Shown: piece after piece, positions 18,501 to 27,702 of the stretch
Numbering within the stretch: position 1 is the stretch's first letter
Layout: each line of letters begins with the position of its first letter
DNA from: UBA4732 sp963823075
GTDB taxonomy: Bacteria; Planctomycetota; Planctomycetia; Gemmatales; Gemmataceae
Direction: 5' to 3'
NCBI GenBank assembly: GCA_963823075.1
Contig: CAWGKE010000001.1
Coordinates: forward strand, 1,364,001-1,428,000
Length of the DNA: 64,000 nt
Translations under genes and position numbers: made by a program
Notes under the pieces: generated by a model
Told to the model about the DNA's origin: nothing
The model's input: only the letters and a program-made list of their open reading frames with translations
Databases searched by the model: none

Positions 18501-18689
18501 GCAAGCTGCGGCTGGCGACGCTGGCGTTCGCCGTCGCGGAGGGGATGAAGGCGACGAAGGTGAGCGTCAAAGTCGGCGACAGGGTCGGTGGAGGCGGAAC
18601 ACGCCATGGATGGCGAGCGGGTGCGGATCACGCTGGCCATGCCGGCGACGCTGGCGGAGGGGGAGCGGATGGAGGTAAGCATCGGGTAA
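15549..18689 (+). pseudogene. GH116-like (GBA2-type) glycosidase, three frame breaks
   Basis: The start MNPKPSEPPAPHRREFLQLI is a Tat signal. The N-terminal domain has ALIGMPVGGLCAGQLYLGGD and KLWHWDIFNQ, typical of GH116/non-lysosomal glucosylceramidase proteins. A carbohydrate-binding-like insert follows (YVSFLIGGGDKPGKACINLL), then the helical catalytic domain with WYDSTLPYWLLDRLFTNASI, GVGCCVGTCTHVWHYAHA, SFNECMNG-like FNECMNGFEYQAAGHMIWEG and VECGDHYARSMASYG. Frame changes occur near 16216-16290 (at an inserted palindrome), near 17480 (an extra C) and near 18585; the true C-terminus is AEGERMEVSIG ending at 18689. Repairing them gives about 1045 residues. Each break is one base, so sequence error is possible. 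Confidence 0.85.
16216..16264. repeat. GC-rich palindrome inside the GH116-like gene
   Basis: CCCACCCGACCCTCCCC and its near-complement GGGGAGGGCAGGGTCGGGG form a hairpin around CCAGCTT. The insert codes for a Pro-rich linker (PPPTRPSPSFGEGRVG) and coincides with a reading-frame change. It resembles the palindromes inside the genes at 52038-52091 and 56845-56892. Confidence 0.75.
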
Positions 18690-18712
18690 TCGACGGAGAG
18701 GAAGGACGGAGC

Positions 18713-19303
18713 ATGGCCCATCATCCGGCTTCCGACCGACTGGCCCGAGCGCTTGCGCGATGTCTTCCTCGGTCCATCCCGTGGGCGGGGGAACTGTATC
18801 GCTCCGCCTCCCCGCAATACGCCAACAAGGACGACCTCGTGACGGGCGCCGGCAGCAAGAGGGCCGGCGCCCGCTGGAACCCGCCGAACAGCTTTCACAC
18901 GGTGTACACGAGTCTGGACCCGCACACGGCGATCGACGAGGCCCTTGCCCACTTCCTCCATTTCGGCCTACCGATTGCGAAGGGAATGCCGAGGGTACTG
19001 GCGTCCCTTCAGGCTCGCCTGGGGCGCGTGCTGGACCTGACCGACGGTACGGTGCGTCGCCTCCTCGGCGCTTCTGAGCGCAGGCTTCTGGATGAACCCT
19101 GGCGCGAGGAGCAGCGAAGGGGACGCGAAGCGTTAACTCAGGCCGTCGGCCGCCTGGCCCATGACGCGGATTGGGAAGGCCTCCTTGTGCCGTCGGCGGC
19201 TCGCAAGGGTGGGGTGAACCTCATCGTCTTCCCGGCGAACCTCGAAGTTCCGAGAAGTTGGCTCCGAATCATCAACAAGGCGGACCTTCCCCGCTCTCGC
19301 TAG
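18713..19303 (+). CDS. RES-domain toxin (NAD+-degrading)
   Basis: 196 residues. ELYRSASPQYAN, KRAGARWNPPNSFHTVYTSL and PHTAIDEALAHF carry the Arg, Tyr, Ser and Glu residues typical of RES active sites, and the protein ends with FPANLEVPRSWLRIINK. RES toxins deplete NAD+ and are neutralised by Xre/ParS-type antitoxins. Such an antitoxin gene lies 87 bp downstream, so the usual gene order is reversed. ATG 18713 follows GGAAGGACGGAGC. It starts 23 bp after the broken glycosidase gene. Confidence 0.9.
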   Translation: MAHHPASDRLARALARCLPRSIPWAGELYRSASPQYANKDDLVTGAGSKRAGARWNPPNSFHTVYTSLDPHTAIDEALAHFLHFGLPIAKGMPRVLASLQARLGRVLDLTDGTVRRLLGASERRLLDEPWREEQRRGREALTQAVGRLAHDADWEGLLVPSAARKGGVNLIVFPANLEVPRSWLRIINKADLPRSR

Positions 19304-19340
19304 CCGATCCTGATTCATGCACTTTTGCATGTAAAAGCAC

Positions 19341-19369
19341 TTGTCTTTTTCGAGTTCGGCTGCCATAAT
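19341..19369 (+). promoter_or_regulatory. Sigma-70-type promoter of the antitoxin gene
   Basis: TTGTCT (19341-19346) and CATAAT (19364-19369) are separated by exactly 17 bp, in an AT-rich patch 22 bp before the Xre start. An internal promoter would let the antitoxin be made without the toxin, which fits a toxin-first order. CTTTT-GCATGT-AAAAG just upstream (19322-19337) is a small palindrome that could be an operator. Confidence 0.6.
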
Positions 19370-19390
19370 AAGCACAGAGGAGGGTTGTCC

Positions 19391-19789
19391 ATGACGACCA
19401 AACCGGCGAAAAAGATCAAAACAGCGGCGCATGGGAAGGCTGCGAAATCCGGGCGGGCGGGTGCGACGGAGAGCTTGGCCGCCGCAGTCCGGGAGAAACT
19501 GGGCGTCAGCCGAAAGCTGTTCTCACGCCTCACGGGGTTTTCCGAGCGGGCGATCGCGCACTGGGAGGGCGGCAAGAGGCCGGACGAGCCGGGCCTCCGC
19601 CGCATCCGGGAAACCGAGCGCTTTCAGGCGCGGCTGGCCGAGGTCGTGGCGCCCGAAGCCATCCCCGCGTGGCTCGACGCGCCGAACGACGCCTTCGACG
19701 GCCTGAAACCGCTGGAAGTGATCGAGCGCGGCGAGATCGACCGCCTCTGGAACATGATTTTTTACCTGGAGTCCGGCGTGGCGAGTTGA
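19391..19789 (+). CDS. Xre/MbcA/ParS-type antitoxin
   Basis: 132 residues. The N-terminus is Lys/Ala-rich and the middle is a helix-turn-helix (REKLGVSRKLFSRLTGFSER then AIAHWEGGKRPDEP). The C-terminus FDGLKPLEVIERGEIDRLWN matches the ParS/MbcA toxin-binding domain, where G-x-x-P-x-E-x-I-x-x-G is conserved. It neutralises the RES toxin encoded just upstream and probably represses its own promoter. GAGGAGGG stands 7 bp before the ATG. Confidence 0.92.
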   Translation: MTTKPAKKIKTAAHGKAAKSGRAGATESLAAAVREKLGVSRKLFSRLTGFSERAIAHWEGGKRPDEPGLRRIRETERFQARLAEVVAPEAIPAWLDAPNDAFDGLKPLEVIERGEIDRLWNMIFYLESGVAS

Positions 19790-19837
19790 CCGTTCCTTGG
19801 GGGAACGGCTGGGGTGGTCATCGCATGAGGCGGCGGG

Positions 19838-19882
19838 CCGCGACCGCGGGAACGGAGACGAACTCCGCTCCCGCGGTCGCGG
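19838..19882. repeat. Palindrome between convergent antitoxin and DUF1559 genes
   Basis: Arms CCGCGACCGCGGGAACGGAG (19838-19857) and its complement (19863-19882) match at 19 of 20 positions around a 5-base loop. It fills the space between two convergent genes and ends 8 bp before the DUF1559 stop, a layout expected of a bidirectional terminator. Confidence 0.85.
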
Positions 19883-19889
19883 CGACCGC

Positions 19890-20873
19890 TCAGTAATCGC
19901 TCTGATTCAGCTCGCCGCCGGCCCGCGTAGCGAGGGCGCCGATGACGCCCAGCGACACGCCGGCGTTGATGAAATGCGTCGAGCCGTCCGCGAACAGGAA
20001 GTTGCAACCGTTGGTGTGGAAGCTGTAGATCTCGTTGCCGTTGTAGCAGTTCATCGCACAGGTGTTGGCCGCGGCGCCGTGCGGCTTGACGGCGCCGGTG
20101 GCCGGGTTGGCGCCTTTGACCTTGAAGGCGCCGTTGGGGTCCGCCCATCCGGCCTCGCCGTTGCCCAGCAGGCCCAGCGGCATGCTGCGCGGCCCGTAGG
20201 CCATCGGCCGACCGGCGCTCTCGGCCACCATGATGGTGTTGGACGTGCCGTCCGTGATCGTGGCGATGCGCGTCGGCCCATTGGCGTAGTGAGACAGCAC
20301 GCCGGCGCAGCGGATCGTAGTCATTGCCGATCTGGTAAGAAGCGTAACCGGGGAAGGAGCCGATGGAATTGCTCACCTGCGGCACCCAGGTTTCCATCGC
20401 ATTGATGCCCCAGTAGTCCGTGACGCCGCGCGGCTCCGTGCCGCCGTTGAATCGGGTCCCCTCGTCCGGGGTGGTGTCCAGCCGGGGTTGCATCGGCGTG
20501 CTGGGACAGTTGTAGATCTTGATCTGGTAGGCGATCGCCGTGTAGTTCGCCGGGTCGTTGTAGTCCAGGTTGTAGTTGTAGCCCGTGGCGATGTTGCCCT
20601 GCTCGAGGTACGGCAGGACCACCGCTTGCCACGACTGGTACACTCCGGCGACGTTGTCCCGATTGTCGCCGACGGGAAAGGCGTTGTGGCTGCTTTCGTA
20701 ATTCATCAATCCCAGGCCGATCTGTTTGAGGTTGTTGGCGCAGCTGATGCGGGCCGCGCCTCGCGGACTTTCTGGACGGCCGGCAGCAAAAGGCTGATCG
20801 GGATGGCGATGATGGCGATCACCACCAGCAGCTCGATCAGCGTAAAACCGGCTCGGATTCGTCGTTGGATCAC
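19890..20873 (-). CDS. DUF1559 prepilin-like secreted protein (two frame breaks)
   Basis: The start GTG at 20873 (AGGAGA upstream) gives VIQRRIRAGFTLIELLVVIA, the prepilin cleavage and methylation motif with a membrane helix. PAVQKVREA follows. The frame then shifts near 20760, and MNYESSHNAFPVGDNRDN, SWQAVVLPYLEQGNIA and NPCPSTP-like YNCPSTPMQPRLD appear in another frame. Near 20310 the frame changes again and HYANGPTRIATITDGTSNTI, GNEIYSFHTNGCNFLFADGS finish the H-X9-DG domain to the stop at 19890. About 328 residues in total. Members are abundant in planctomycetes and are thought to be pseudopilin-like surface proteins. Confidence 0.88.
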
Positions 20874-21052
20874 CGTGGTTCTCCTGATGTAAGGCGTGGA
20901 CCGTTGGCGCGGCCTTAGTGAATCAGAAGAACATGGGAGGGGTGTGAAGCGCGGGCGAAAGCTTCGTGAAGAGCGTTCATTCGCCGACCGGGGCGGCCGG
21001 GCGGCGAATGGCATGAATTCCGGGGATGGCAGCGGCGGCGCAACCCCGCCAG

Positions 21053-21508
21053 CTACGAGCCGGGATAAAGAGCGTTTACGGCCAGCTCGACCTCTTCCCG
21101 ATCGCCGTGGAAGAACGCGCCCAAAAATTGCAGACAGCCGGCGAAACCGAGCAGCGGCTGTTTCAGGCGGGCGGCGGTGAAACCGACCCAGGCGGGCCAT
21201 CGGCGGAATTCCCGGCCATCGGTGAGGCGCAATTCAACGGCGGCGTAACGGACGATCACCGGCGCCCCGTCCACGCCCGACGCCTCTCCTGTGGGGGCGT
21301 TCGTCAGATCCAGCCCTGCGGTGACAGCGGCCGCGTCGGGAAAAACCGTGTCGTCCGCAGCCGTATCCAGTATCGCGCGGTCCACAAAGACGCCCGACGG
21401 GCCGATCAACGTCACGAAGACCAGGGGACGCGGCCGGACCCAACGCCCGCCCAACGATACGACCGCCTGCTGGAGGGGGAGAAGCCGGTACGGGAAACGC
21501 ATGGTCAT
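21053..21508 (-). CDS. Retropepsin-like aspartic protease family protein
   Basis: 151 residues. FVDRAILDTAADDTVFPDAA carries the single aspartate motif D-T-A of retropepsin-like proteases, preceded by hydrophobic strands (PLVFVTLIGPSG). RRWPAWVGFTAARLKQPLLG is the usual second region before the flap end, and LLGFAGCLQFLGAFF resembles the second hydrophobic-Gly motif. Such proteins function as dimers. It starts 15 bp after a small gene and the two look like an operon, a pairing common in planctomycetes. ATG 21502 is an alternative start. Confidence 0.8.
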   Translation of the reverse strand: MTMRFPYRLLPLQQAVVSLGGRWVRPRPLVFVTLIGPSGVFVDRAILDTAADDTVFPDAAAVTAGLDLTNAPTGEASGVDGAPVIVRYAAVELRLTDGREFRRWPAWVGFTAARLKQPLLGFAGCLQFLGAFFHGDREEVELAVNALYPGS

Positions 21509-21523
21509 CGACGCAACATCCCG

Positions 21524-21763
21524 TCAAACGATGTCCACGTAGTCGAACACGACGCGATGTACATTTTCTCCCACCGCGGTCAGTTTCTCGATAAGCTGTT
21601 CCAACTCTTCGGCGCTGTCGAGAATCCGGCTGCCGTCCCAGCTCCAGGCGATGTGCCGCCCGGCGTAAGGGAGCAGGGCCTCGGGCGGAACCTTGGCCTG
21701 GTTCTCGAAAAACGTCAGGTCGAGCCAGGAATCGTCGGGGCGCTCGGTAATCAGCGGCTTCAT
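21524..21763 (-). CDS. Small protein upstream of the aspartic protease, DUF5678-like
   Basis: 79 residues from ATG 21763: MKPLITERPDDSWLDLTFFE near the start, then PYAGRHIAWSWDGSRILDSA and ELEQLIEKLTAVGENVHRVV. The pattern 'Y-x-G-x-x-[IV]-A-W-s-x-D-G' followed by a helix resembles DUF5678 small proteins found beside aspartic protease genes; the match is from memory and moderate. The frame stays open upstream to 21832, but the later ATG fits better. Function unknown. Confidence 0.65.
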   Translation of the reverse strand: MKPLITERPDDSWLDLTFFENQAKVPPEALLPYAGRHIAWSWDGSRILDSAEELEQLIEKLTAVGENVHRVVFDYVDIV

Positions 21764-21958
21764 GGCTGCTCTCCGGAACAGGGCGCGCTCCCGCGCGATC
21801 CACCTTGTTGATTGTACCGCCCCTTGCCGCATCTGTGAAACACCGCATCAAGATGGATGAGCATCCCGCCCGCTGTTGCATCCCTCCCCCCGTTCGGCCC
21901 GCGTCCGCCGCCGTTCCGACGAGCCGGAACGATGATCGGCCGTGGCGCCTCAGTCCTT

Positions 21959-24434
21959 TTAGGGAAACGTGACTTCGGGTCGATCTTTCTGGAACGCCGC
22001 TTTCACCTTTTCGGTCACGCGATCCGCCTCCAAGTTGACGAACTGCAGACTCGGCAGCTCTTTGAGGCGGATCACGCCCTCCTCGGTGATTTTGGTGTCA
22101 TGGAGGTCCAAAGTTTCGATGCTCTTACACGCCACGATATCATCCAGGAATTCGTCGGTGACGTGCGCAGAATCGAGGTTCAGATCGTCAAGGTGAGGGA
22201 GGTCTCTCAGGAACCGAAGCGATCCGGCGGGCAGCGTGGTGCGCCCGATATCGACATAGTGCAGGTCTTTGCATGTCCCTATCACCTGAAGATCCAGGGC
22301 CGAGTAGGTGTCTTCCTTGAGGAACAAAAGAGACAGCCGGGTGAGATGAGGTAACTTGCCGAGAACCTGAAGCCCAGGTCCGGTGACTTTATCCTGGCCT
22401 ATAACCAAATTCTCCAGCGTGGGCGTCTCAGCCAAATAGGCCAATCCGGTGTCCGTGATCTCTCCGCCGATGATCCACAACTCCTTAAGCTTGGGGAACG
22501 CTCTCACGTAGGACAGGTCGGAGTCCGTCGCGCCGTGGTTGTCCAAGTCCACGTAATAGACGTGGCCGTCCTGATCCCGGCGAACCGAGCCCTTGATCGC
22601 TTCGATGGCGGCCACCGCCTCGGTTTCGCTGGGCCGCGGCGACGTCGGCGGCTTGGCTGGCGGCGGTTGGTCGCCTCCCTTATCCGGGGGCGCGGACGCC
22701 GTCTGGCGGACCAGCGTCGCCGTCAGCACACGGCGTTTCCCGTCCTGGAGTTCCACCGTTTCGCCGTATGCCTTGAATCCGTCCTTCGTCACTTCCACCT
22801 TGCGCCTTCCGGATTGGACGCGGATCTCCGCCTTCTTGCCGTCATCCCCCCAAGTGACAATCATCCTGGTCCCGTCCACGTACACGTCGGGATTCGGCTC
22901 GTTGACATCGACGACGAGAATGCCTTCCGGGGTCTGCACCCGAAACATGCCGCCGGCCCACAGCCAGATCACCCCGACCACTAACAGGATCAGCGCCGCG
23001 AAGGCGCCCGCAACCGACCACCGACTCGGCCCCTTCACGGTGGCAGGGCTGGGTTGTCGCGCCATCGGCTGCTTCCTGGGCGCCGCGGCCCTGGGGCCCC
23101 GAGGGATCAGCGTCGGGCGGTTGAAGATCGAAGGCGCGGCGGGAGTTCGCGCGGGGCTTCGGCGCTTCCGCCTTGCCCACCGCCGCAATCGGGGGCGCCG
23201 CCTTCACGACGTTGGCCGGCGGCGCCGTCCCCTTGACGAACGGCGCCAGCGCCTGCGCCACTTCAATCGGCTGCTGATAGCGCCGCGCCGGGTCCTTCGC
23301 CATCGTCTTCGCCACGACCGCCGCCAGCCCCGCCGGCGCCTCCGCACGCAGCTGGCCCAGCGGCGTCGGCTCCGCTGAAATATGCGCTTGCAGGATGGCG
23401 AAAATGCTCTTCCCCGCGAACGGCGGGCGGCCGGTCAGCAGGAAGTAGAGCGTACATCCCAGGCTGTAGACGTCCGCCCGGATGTCCGCGCTCGCCGCGT
23501 CCTGCGCCTGCTCCGGCGCCATGTAATCCGGCGTGCCCATCATGGCCCCCTCTCCGGTCAGGTCCGTGATCGCCTGCCCCTCGCGCTTCGCCTTGGCCAG
23601 CCCGAAGTCCAGGACCTTGACCACGTGTTTCTTCCCCTGACGCCACAGGATCAAGTTTTGCGGCTTGATGTCGCGGTGGACCAACTTCTGCTCGTGGGCG
23701 TGTTGCAGGCCCAGCGCCGCGTGGGAGACGTAATGGCAGGCGTGCGGGATCGGCAGCGGCCCCTGACGCTGCACCACCTTGGCCAGGTCCTCGCCGTCGA
23801 TAAATTCCATCGCAAATAGAAGGTAATCGCCGACCTGCAAGGCGCTGTACGCCTTCACCACGTTGTTATGGTCGAGCTTCGCCGCCGAGCGGATCTCGCG
23901 GAGGAATCGCTCCGCCACGCCCGGCTTGTCCAGCAGGGCCTTGTTGACGACCTTCAGCACTTCGCGCCGGTCCAGCAGCACGTTCTTGGCCAGGTAGACG
24001 ACGCCCATGCCGCCGCGGCCCAGCTCGCCGAGGATTTCGTAGCCGGGGACCTGAAGCGCCGACCCCGTCGCCAGCGCCGCCCGCGACGGCCCGATCTGCG
24101 GCGCCGTTTCGCCTGCTCCTGCCGCCGCCGCATCGGACACTGTGGAGGGAGGCGCTTCCCGTTCCAGCCACGCTGCACCCAGCTCCGGGAAGCGGCGCAG
24201 GTATTCCGCCGATGGGACGGCCTCGCCGCGCTGACGGCGATAGGCGAGGTCGAGGCGGACGAGTTCCTTCAGCAAGACCAGACGCTCGGCGCCCGTCGCC
24301 CCGCCCAAATGCTCCTCGATACGCGGCGGTCGGCCGGCCTTCCAGGCGTCCTCGAAGCGCTGGCAGATTTCATCCACGCGCCATTCGCCGGACAGAGGAA
24401 CCGCGTCGCCGTCTCGGGATGGAAGCGGGTTCAT
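21959..24434 (-). CDS. Serine/threonine protein kinase with C-terminal leucine-rich repeats (frame break)
   Basis: About 825 residues from ATG 24434. After an N-terminal region of 120 residues comes a PknB-type kinase: GELGRGGMGVVYLAKN (P-loop), VLKVVNK, KLVHRDIKPQN, KVLDFGLAKAKR and GTPDYMAPEQAQD. Near 23100-23190 the frame changes. The rest holds a transmembrane helix (WSVAGAFAALILLVVGVIWL), a PEGA-like segment (GRRKVEVTKDGFKAYGETVE) and about six leucine-rich repeats (LPHLTRLSLLFLKEDT, LPHLDDLNLDSAHVTDEFLD, CKSIETLDLHDTKITEEGV). The kinase is cytoplasmic and the repeats external. An ECF-like sigma gene lies 97 bp upstream, the standard planctomycete pairing. Confidence 0.9.
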
Positions 24435-24531
24435 GCGTCTCTCCTGGTGAGCCGACGGGCGAGGCTGTGCAGGCGGCGGCGCACAGTCCGGCCCACCTAT
24501 CCCTGTAATCCGCAATCGGCGGCGGCGCCCA

Positions 24532-25173
24532 TCAGGCGGGGGCGGATGCGTCGCCGGCCGCCTCCGGGCCGATTTCGTTCTCCCACGTCCTGCGAATGAT
24601 CCGCAGGCGTCGTTCGACGGTGGGAACGGAGCGGCCGATCCGGTCGGCGATTTCTTCGCTGGTGCATCCTTCCATCTTCCACACCGCGATCTTCCGCGCC
24701 TCGTCGTCGGGAAGCAACGCCAGCAGCCGCTCGACCTCTTCCGCCGTCTCGGCCGCAGTCTCCGGCGTCGGCTCCGTCCCCGCGATGCGATCCCAACCCT
24801 CCGCCGAGTCGGCGGCCCGCGGACCTTGAAGCGCCGAATCGCCGCGCACCTTGCCGCCGCCCCGCTTGGCCCGGCCCTCTCGAACCGCCTGATCGACCGC
24901 TTTGCGGGCCGTGATGACCCCAAGCACCTTCCACAGGTCGTAGCGGTCGTCCAGCTGCGGAAACCGGCCCTGCTCGGCGCCGCGGCAGAAGCTGGCGAAG
25001 GCGCTCAGGACCGCGTCTTCCTCATCCGCCGCCCGCCCCCGGTTCCCGCGCAACCGCGCTCGCGCCAGGGTGACGAGGCGGCGGTAATACCTTTCCCAAA
25101 GTTTCTGGACGGCGGCGCCGTCGCCCTGCTTGAACAGGTCAATCCAGTGCGTGACGGACCCGTGTTCAGTCAT
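24532..25173 (-). CDS. ECF-like sigma factor paired with the kinase
   Basis: 213 residues starting at ATG 25173 (MTEHGSVTHWIDLFKQGDGA). Region 2-like sequence is LWERYYRRLVTLARARLRGN and AADEEDAVLSAFASFCRG; region 4-like sequence is LALLPDDEARKIAVWKMEGC and EIADRIGRSVPTVERRLRII. This is the ECF-like class that accompanies kinases and often lacks a separate anti-sigma factor; control through kinase phosphorylation has been proposed for such pairs. The frame is open a little further upstream. Confidence 0.9.
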   Translation of the reverse strand: MTEHGSVTHWIDLFKQGDGAAVQKLWERYYRRLVTLARARLRGNRGRAADEEDAVLSAFASFCRGAEQGRFPQLDDRYDLWKVLGVITARKAVDQAVREGRAKRGGGKVRGDSALQGPRAADSAEGWDRIAGTEPTPETAAETAEEVERLLALLPDDEARKIAVWKMEGCTSEEIADRIGRSVPTVERRLRIIRRTWENEIGPEAAGDASAPA

Positions 25174-25361
25174 CGGCGCTCTCCCCTGTCGGTGCGGCCC
25201 GGCCGAGAAAATGTCGCCCGATTGTACCACCCCGCCCGCCGGCCGCCAAAGGATTCGCCGCCCGTTTCACCGCGATTGTTTCCTCCGCGTGATGGGTCGT
25301 CGCCCCCCTTGTGGATGTACTCGGTAGAGACTTGCAACCCCTGGGATGAAGGAGTTCCGCC

Positions 25362-26252
25362 GTGCCGCGACTTTCCCTGATTGCCGCCGCCAAGTTCCTC
25401 TGCCTGCTCCCGACGGCCGCAGCCGCGGGCGCCCCCGTCGTGGGCGACGCCCCCAACCAGGATGCGCTGGTCGTGCCCGGCCGCGTCACGATCGTCATCC
25501 ACGGCGTCGGCGACGACGGCGCGGGCCTGTCGCACTGCTTCAAGGAAGCCGTCGATGAGCAACCGACCGCGGGACCGCGGCCCGAAATCTACCTCTTCCG
25601 CTGGACCCAGCCGGACGGCGACAAGCCCGCCGTCGGCCACGCCCGCAACAGCCTGAAGGGCATCGAGGAGCGATACCACGACGGCGCGGAGAACAAGGCG
25701 GCGTATCAGGTCGCCGTCGCCGAGCGGCTGCGGAACTTCCTGGTCGGCGCCCGCCGGCTGTACCGGGAGTACGGCGTGAACGGCCGCATCGACGTGGTTG
25801 CCCACAGCCAGGGGACGCTCATCACGCTGGAGGCGCTCGACCAGGGCGGCGAGGCGGACAACCTCGTGTTCCTGGGTTCGCCGCTCCAGTACGCCGGCGA
25901 GCGCCAGGACGACGTGATCGGCGCCCTGCCGCACGTGCGCGGCGTCCTTTACAACTACTACACGCCGAGCGACGGGCCGATCGAGTGCGAGGGTGGTTTC
26001 ACGGGCGTCTGGTTCGTGGAGCCGCGAGGCTGGCCGGAAAAGGATTTGCCGAAGGACAAGGTGGTTCAGGTGAAGTTGAATGTCAACGGACATAGCGGCT
26101 ACTGCACGGAGGAGGCCATCCGTGCGAACTACCTGGACAAGCTCGCCATGCCAGGGGATGCGAGCTGCCGATTGCCGGCGGACAAGGCGCGAGAGTTCCA
26201 GGAGAAGTGGCGCCGGCTGACGGCCGACGCCGGACTGATCGACCCGGAATAA
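25362..26252 (+). CDS. Secreted alpha/beta-hydrolase (lipase/esterase-like)
   Basis: 296 residues with a signal peptide (PRLSLIAAAKFLCLLPTAAA). RVTIVIHGVGDDG carries the oxyanion-type HG motif, and GRIDVVAHSQGTLITLEALD is the nucleophile elbow (HSQG). FLGSPLQYAG follows. VNGHSGYCTEEAI supplies a likely catalytic His. Start GTG 25362 is chosen because AAGGAG lies 8 bp upstream; ATG 25346 opens another frame. Substrate unknown. It is divergent from the sigma factor gene. Confidence 0.82.
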   Translation: MPRLSLIAAAKFLCLLPTAAAAGAPVVGDAPNQDALVVPGRVTIVIHGVGDDGAGLSHCFKEAVDEQPTAGPRPEIYLFRWTQPDGDKPAVGHARNSLKGIEERYHDGAENKAAYQVAVAERLRNFLVGARRLYREYGVNGRIDVVAHSQGTLITLEALDQGGEADNLVFLGSPLQYAGERQDDVIGALPHVRGVLYNYYTPSDGPIECEGGFTGVWFVEPRGWPEKDLPKDKVVQVKLNVNGHSGYCTEEAIRANYLDKLAMPGDASCRLPADKAREFQEKWRRLTADAGLIDPE

Positions 26253-26268
26253 GGAACCTCACGCAAAG

Positions 26269-26325
26269 ACGCCAAGGCGCAAAGTAGGGGCGGGGCTACC
26301 CCGCCCCTACTTTGCGCCTTGGCGT
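26269..26325. repeat. Near-perfect 57-bp palindrome between convergent genes
   Basis: ACGCCAAGGCGCAAAGTAGG and the following CGGGG pair with their complement across a short CTAC centre. The element fills the gap between the hydrolase stop (26252) and the dehydrogenase stop (26334), so it probably terminates transcription from both sides. Confidence 0.9.
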
Positions 26326-26333
26326 GACGGCGC

Positions 26334-27548
26334 CTATTCCTTCCAGCCCGCCACCATGTTGCTGCGCAGCGCCTGATTGGCCAGGTGGGCCGCGGCCGCC
26401 GCCCGGACGCCGGCCTCCACCGGGGCGTTCGGCGCCGTGCCGGCCCGCACGCTCTCCACCCAGTTCGTCAGATGAAGCAATTCGCCGTCCGGTTTGTCGT
26501 AGAAATCCTTGCCGCGCTTCTTGTCCGTGCCGAGGATCATCTCCTCGAAGTCGCCCTTGTCGCGCTCCGGGAAGAGCTGCCAGCCGCCGCGGTCGATGTT
26601 CAGCGTGGCGTCCGTCCCCATGAACTCGATCATGGCGCCGTTGCGGGCGTTGGCGAACGTCGCCTCGAAATAGACCTGCAGGTCGTTGGGGTACGTCCAC
26701 AGCGTCTGGGCCGTGTCCGGCGTCTGCCAGATCCCCTTGCTGAGGGGGTTGGCGCCGATCGCCGCGGCCGTCAGCGGATGGTCGAGGTCGAGCAGCCAGT
26801 GGGCCACGTCGATCCAGTGGACGCCCAGGTCGGTGAAGACGCCGCCGCCGAAGTCCCAGAACCAGCGCCAATTGCGAAAGCGATACTCGTCAAAGGGCTG
26901 ATCCGGGGCGTCGCCGAGGAACGCCTTCCAATCCAGCGTCTTGGGGTCGATGCTCGGCGGCTTCTTCTGCACGCGGTCCTGGTTGCGGTTCCAGGTCAGA
27001 TGGACCTTGTAGATTTTGCCGATGCGGCCGTTCTGGATCAGCTCGCGGGCCTTGGCGATGTGCGGCATGGAGCGCTGCTGCATTCCGACTTGCACGATCC
27101 GTTTCGACTTGCTTTGCGCCTCCAGGATCGTCTTGGCCTCTTCGGGTTTGTGCGTCAGCGGCTTTTCGACGTAGACGTCCTTGTCGGCGGCCAGCGCGTC
27201 CACGGCCATCGCGACGTGCCAGTGGTCGGGCGAGCCGATCAGCACGGCGTCGATGTCCTTGCGGTCCAGCAGTTCCTTGTAGACCTTGGTGGAAAAGGCC
27301 TTGGGGTCGGCGAGCTTCTTGCCCTCGTCGAGGTGGGCGTCGTAGATGTCGCAGACGGCGGCGATGCGGACGTTGGGGACCGTGGCCAGCGATTTCATGA
27401 GGGTGCGGCAGCGTCCGCCGGTGCCGATGCAACCGACGTTGAGCGTCTCGTTGGCGGAGCGCGACGCCAGGACGGCGGGGGCGCCGACCGCGGCCAGCGC
27501 GGCCGTCGCGGCGGAGGTTTTCAGGAAGGAACGGCGGGAGAAAGACAT
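26334..27548 (-). CDS. Gfo/Idh/MocA-family oxidoreductase, Tat-exported
   Basis: 404 residues. MSFSRRSFLKTSAATAALAA is a Tat signal. The Rossmann motif is LNVGCIGTGGRCRTLMKSLA, followed by DAVLIGSPDHWHVAMAVDAL and the catalytic VYVEKPLTHKPEEAK (EKP). GVFTDLGVHWIDVAHWLLDL is the conserved C-domain His region. It would oxidise or reduce a sugar-type substrate with NAD(P); such exported paralogues are numerous in planctomycetes. ATG 27548 is used because it precedes the Tat motif. It is divergent from the kinase-DUF1559 gene. Confidence 0.94.
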   Translation of the reverse strand: MSFSRRSFLKTSAATAALAAVGAPAVLASRSANETLNVGCIGTGGRCRTLMKSLATVPNVRIAAVCDIYDAHLDEGKKLADPKAFSTKVYKELLDRKDIDAVLIGSPDHWHVAMAVDALAADKDVYVEKPLTHKPEEAKTILEAQSKSKRIVQVGMQQRSMPHIAKARELIQNGRIGKIYKVHLTWNRNQDRVQKKPPSIDPKTLDWKAFLGDAPDQPFDEYRFRNWRWFWDFGGGVFTDLGVHWIDVAHWLLDLDHPLTAAAIGANPLSKGIWQTPDTAQTLWTYPNDLQVYFEATFANARNGAMIEFMGTDATLNIDRGGWQLFPERDKGDFEEMILGTDKKRGKDFYDKPDGELLHLTNWVESVRAGTAPNAPVEAGVRAAAAAHLANQALRSNMVAGWKE

Positions 27549-27702
27549 TGGTGGGAACTCCGGGGCGACGCTTGGGGGACGGAAGGATCGTAACCCGGCC
27601 GCGCCGGGGCTGTCAATCGCCCAGCGCATCGGCGCTTGCGGTCTCCTCCGGGGTGCGGTACGATCGCCTGGCGTGGCCCATCACTTCTCGGAAGAGCGCC
27701 GC

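Noticed and set aside
19304..19390. tRNA-like sequence between toxin and antitoxin genes
   Set aside because: No cloverleaf or GTTCGANTC T-arm could be formed; the AT-rich patch is explained by a promoter.
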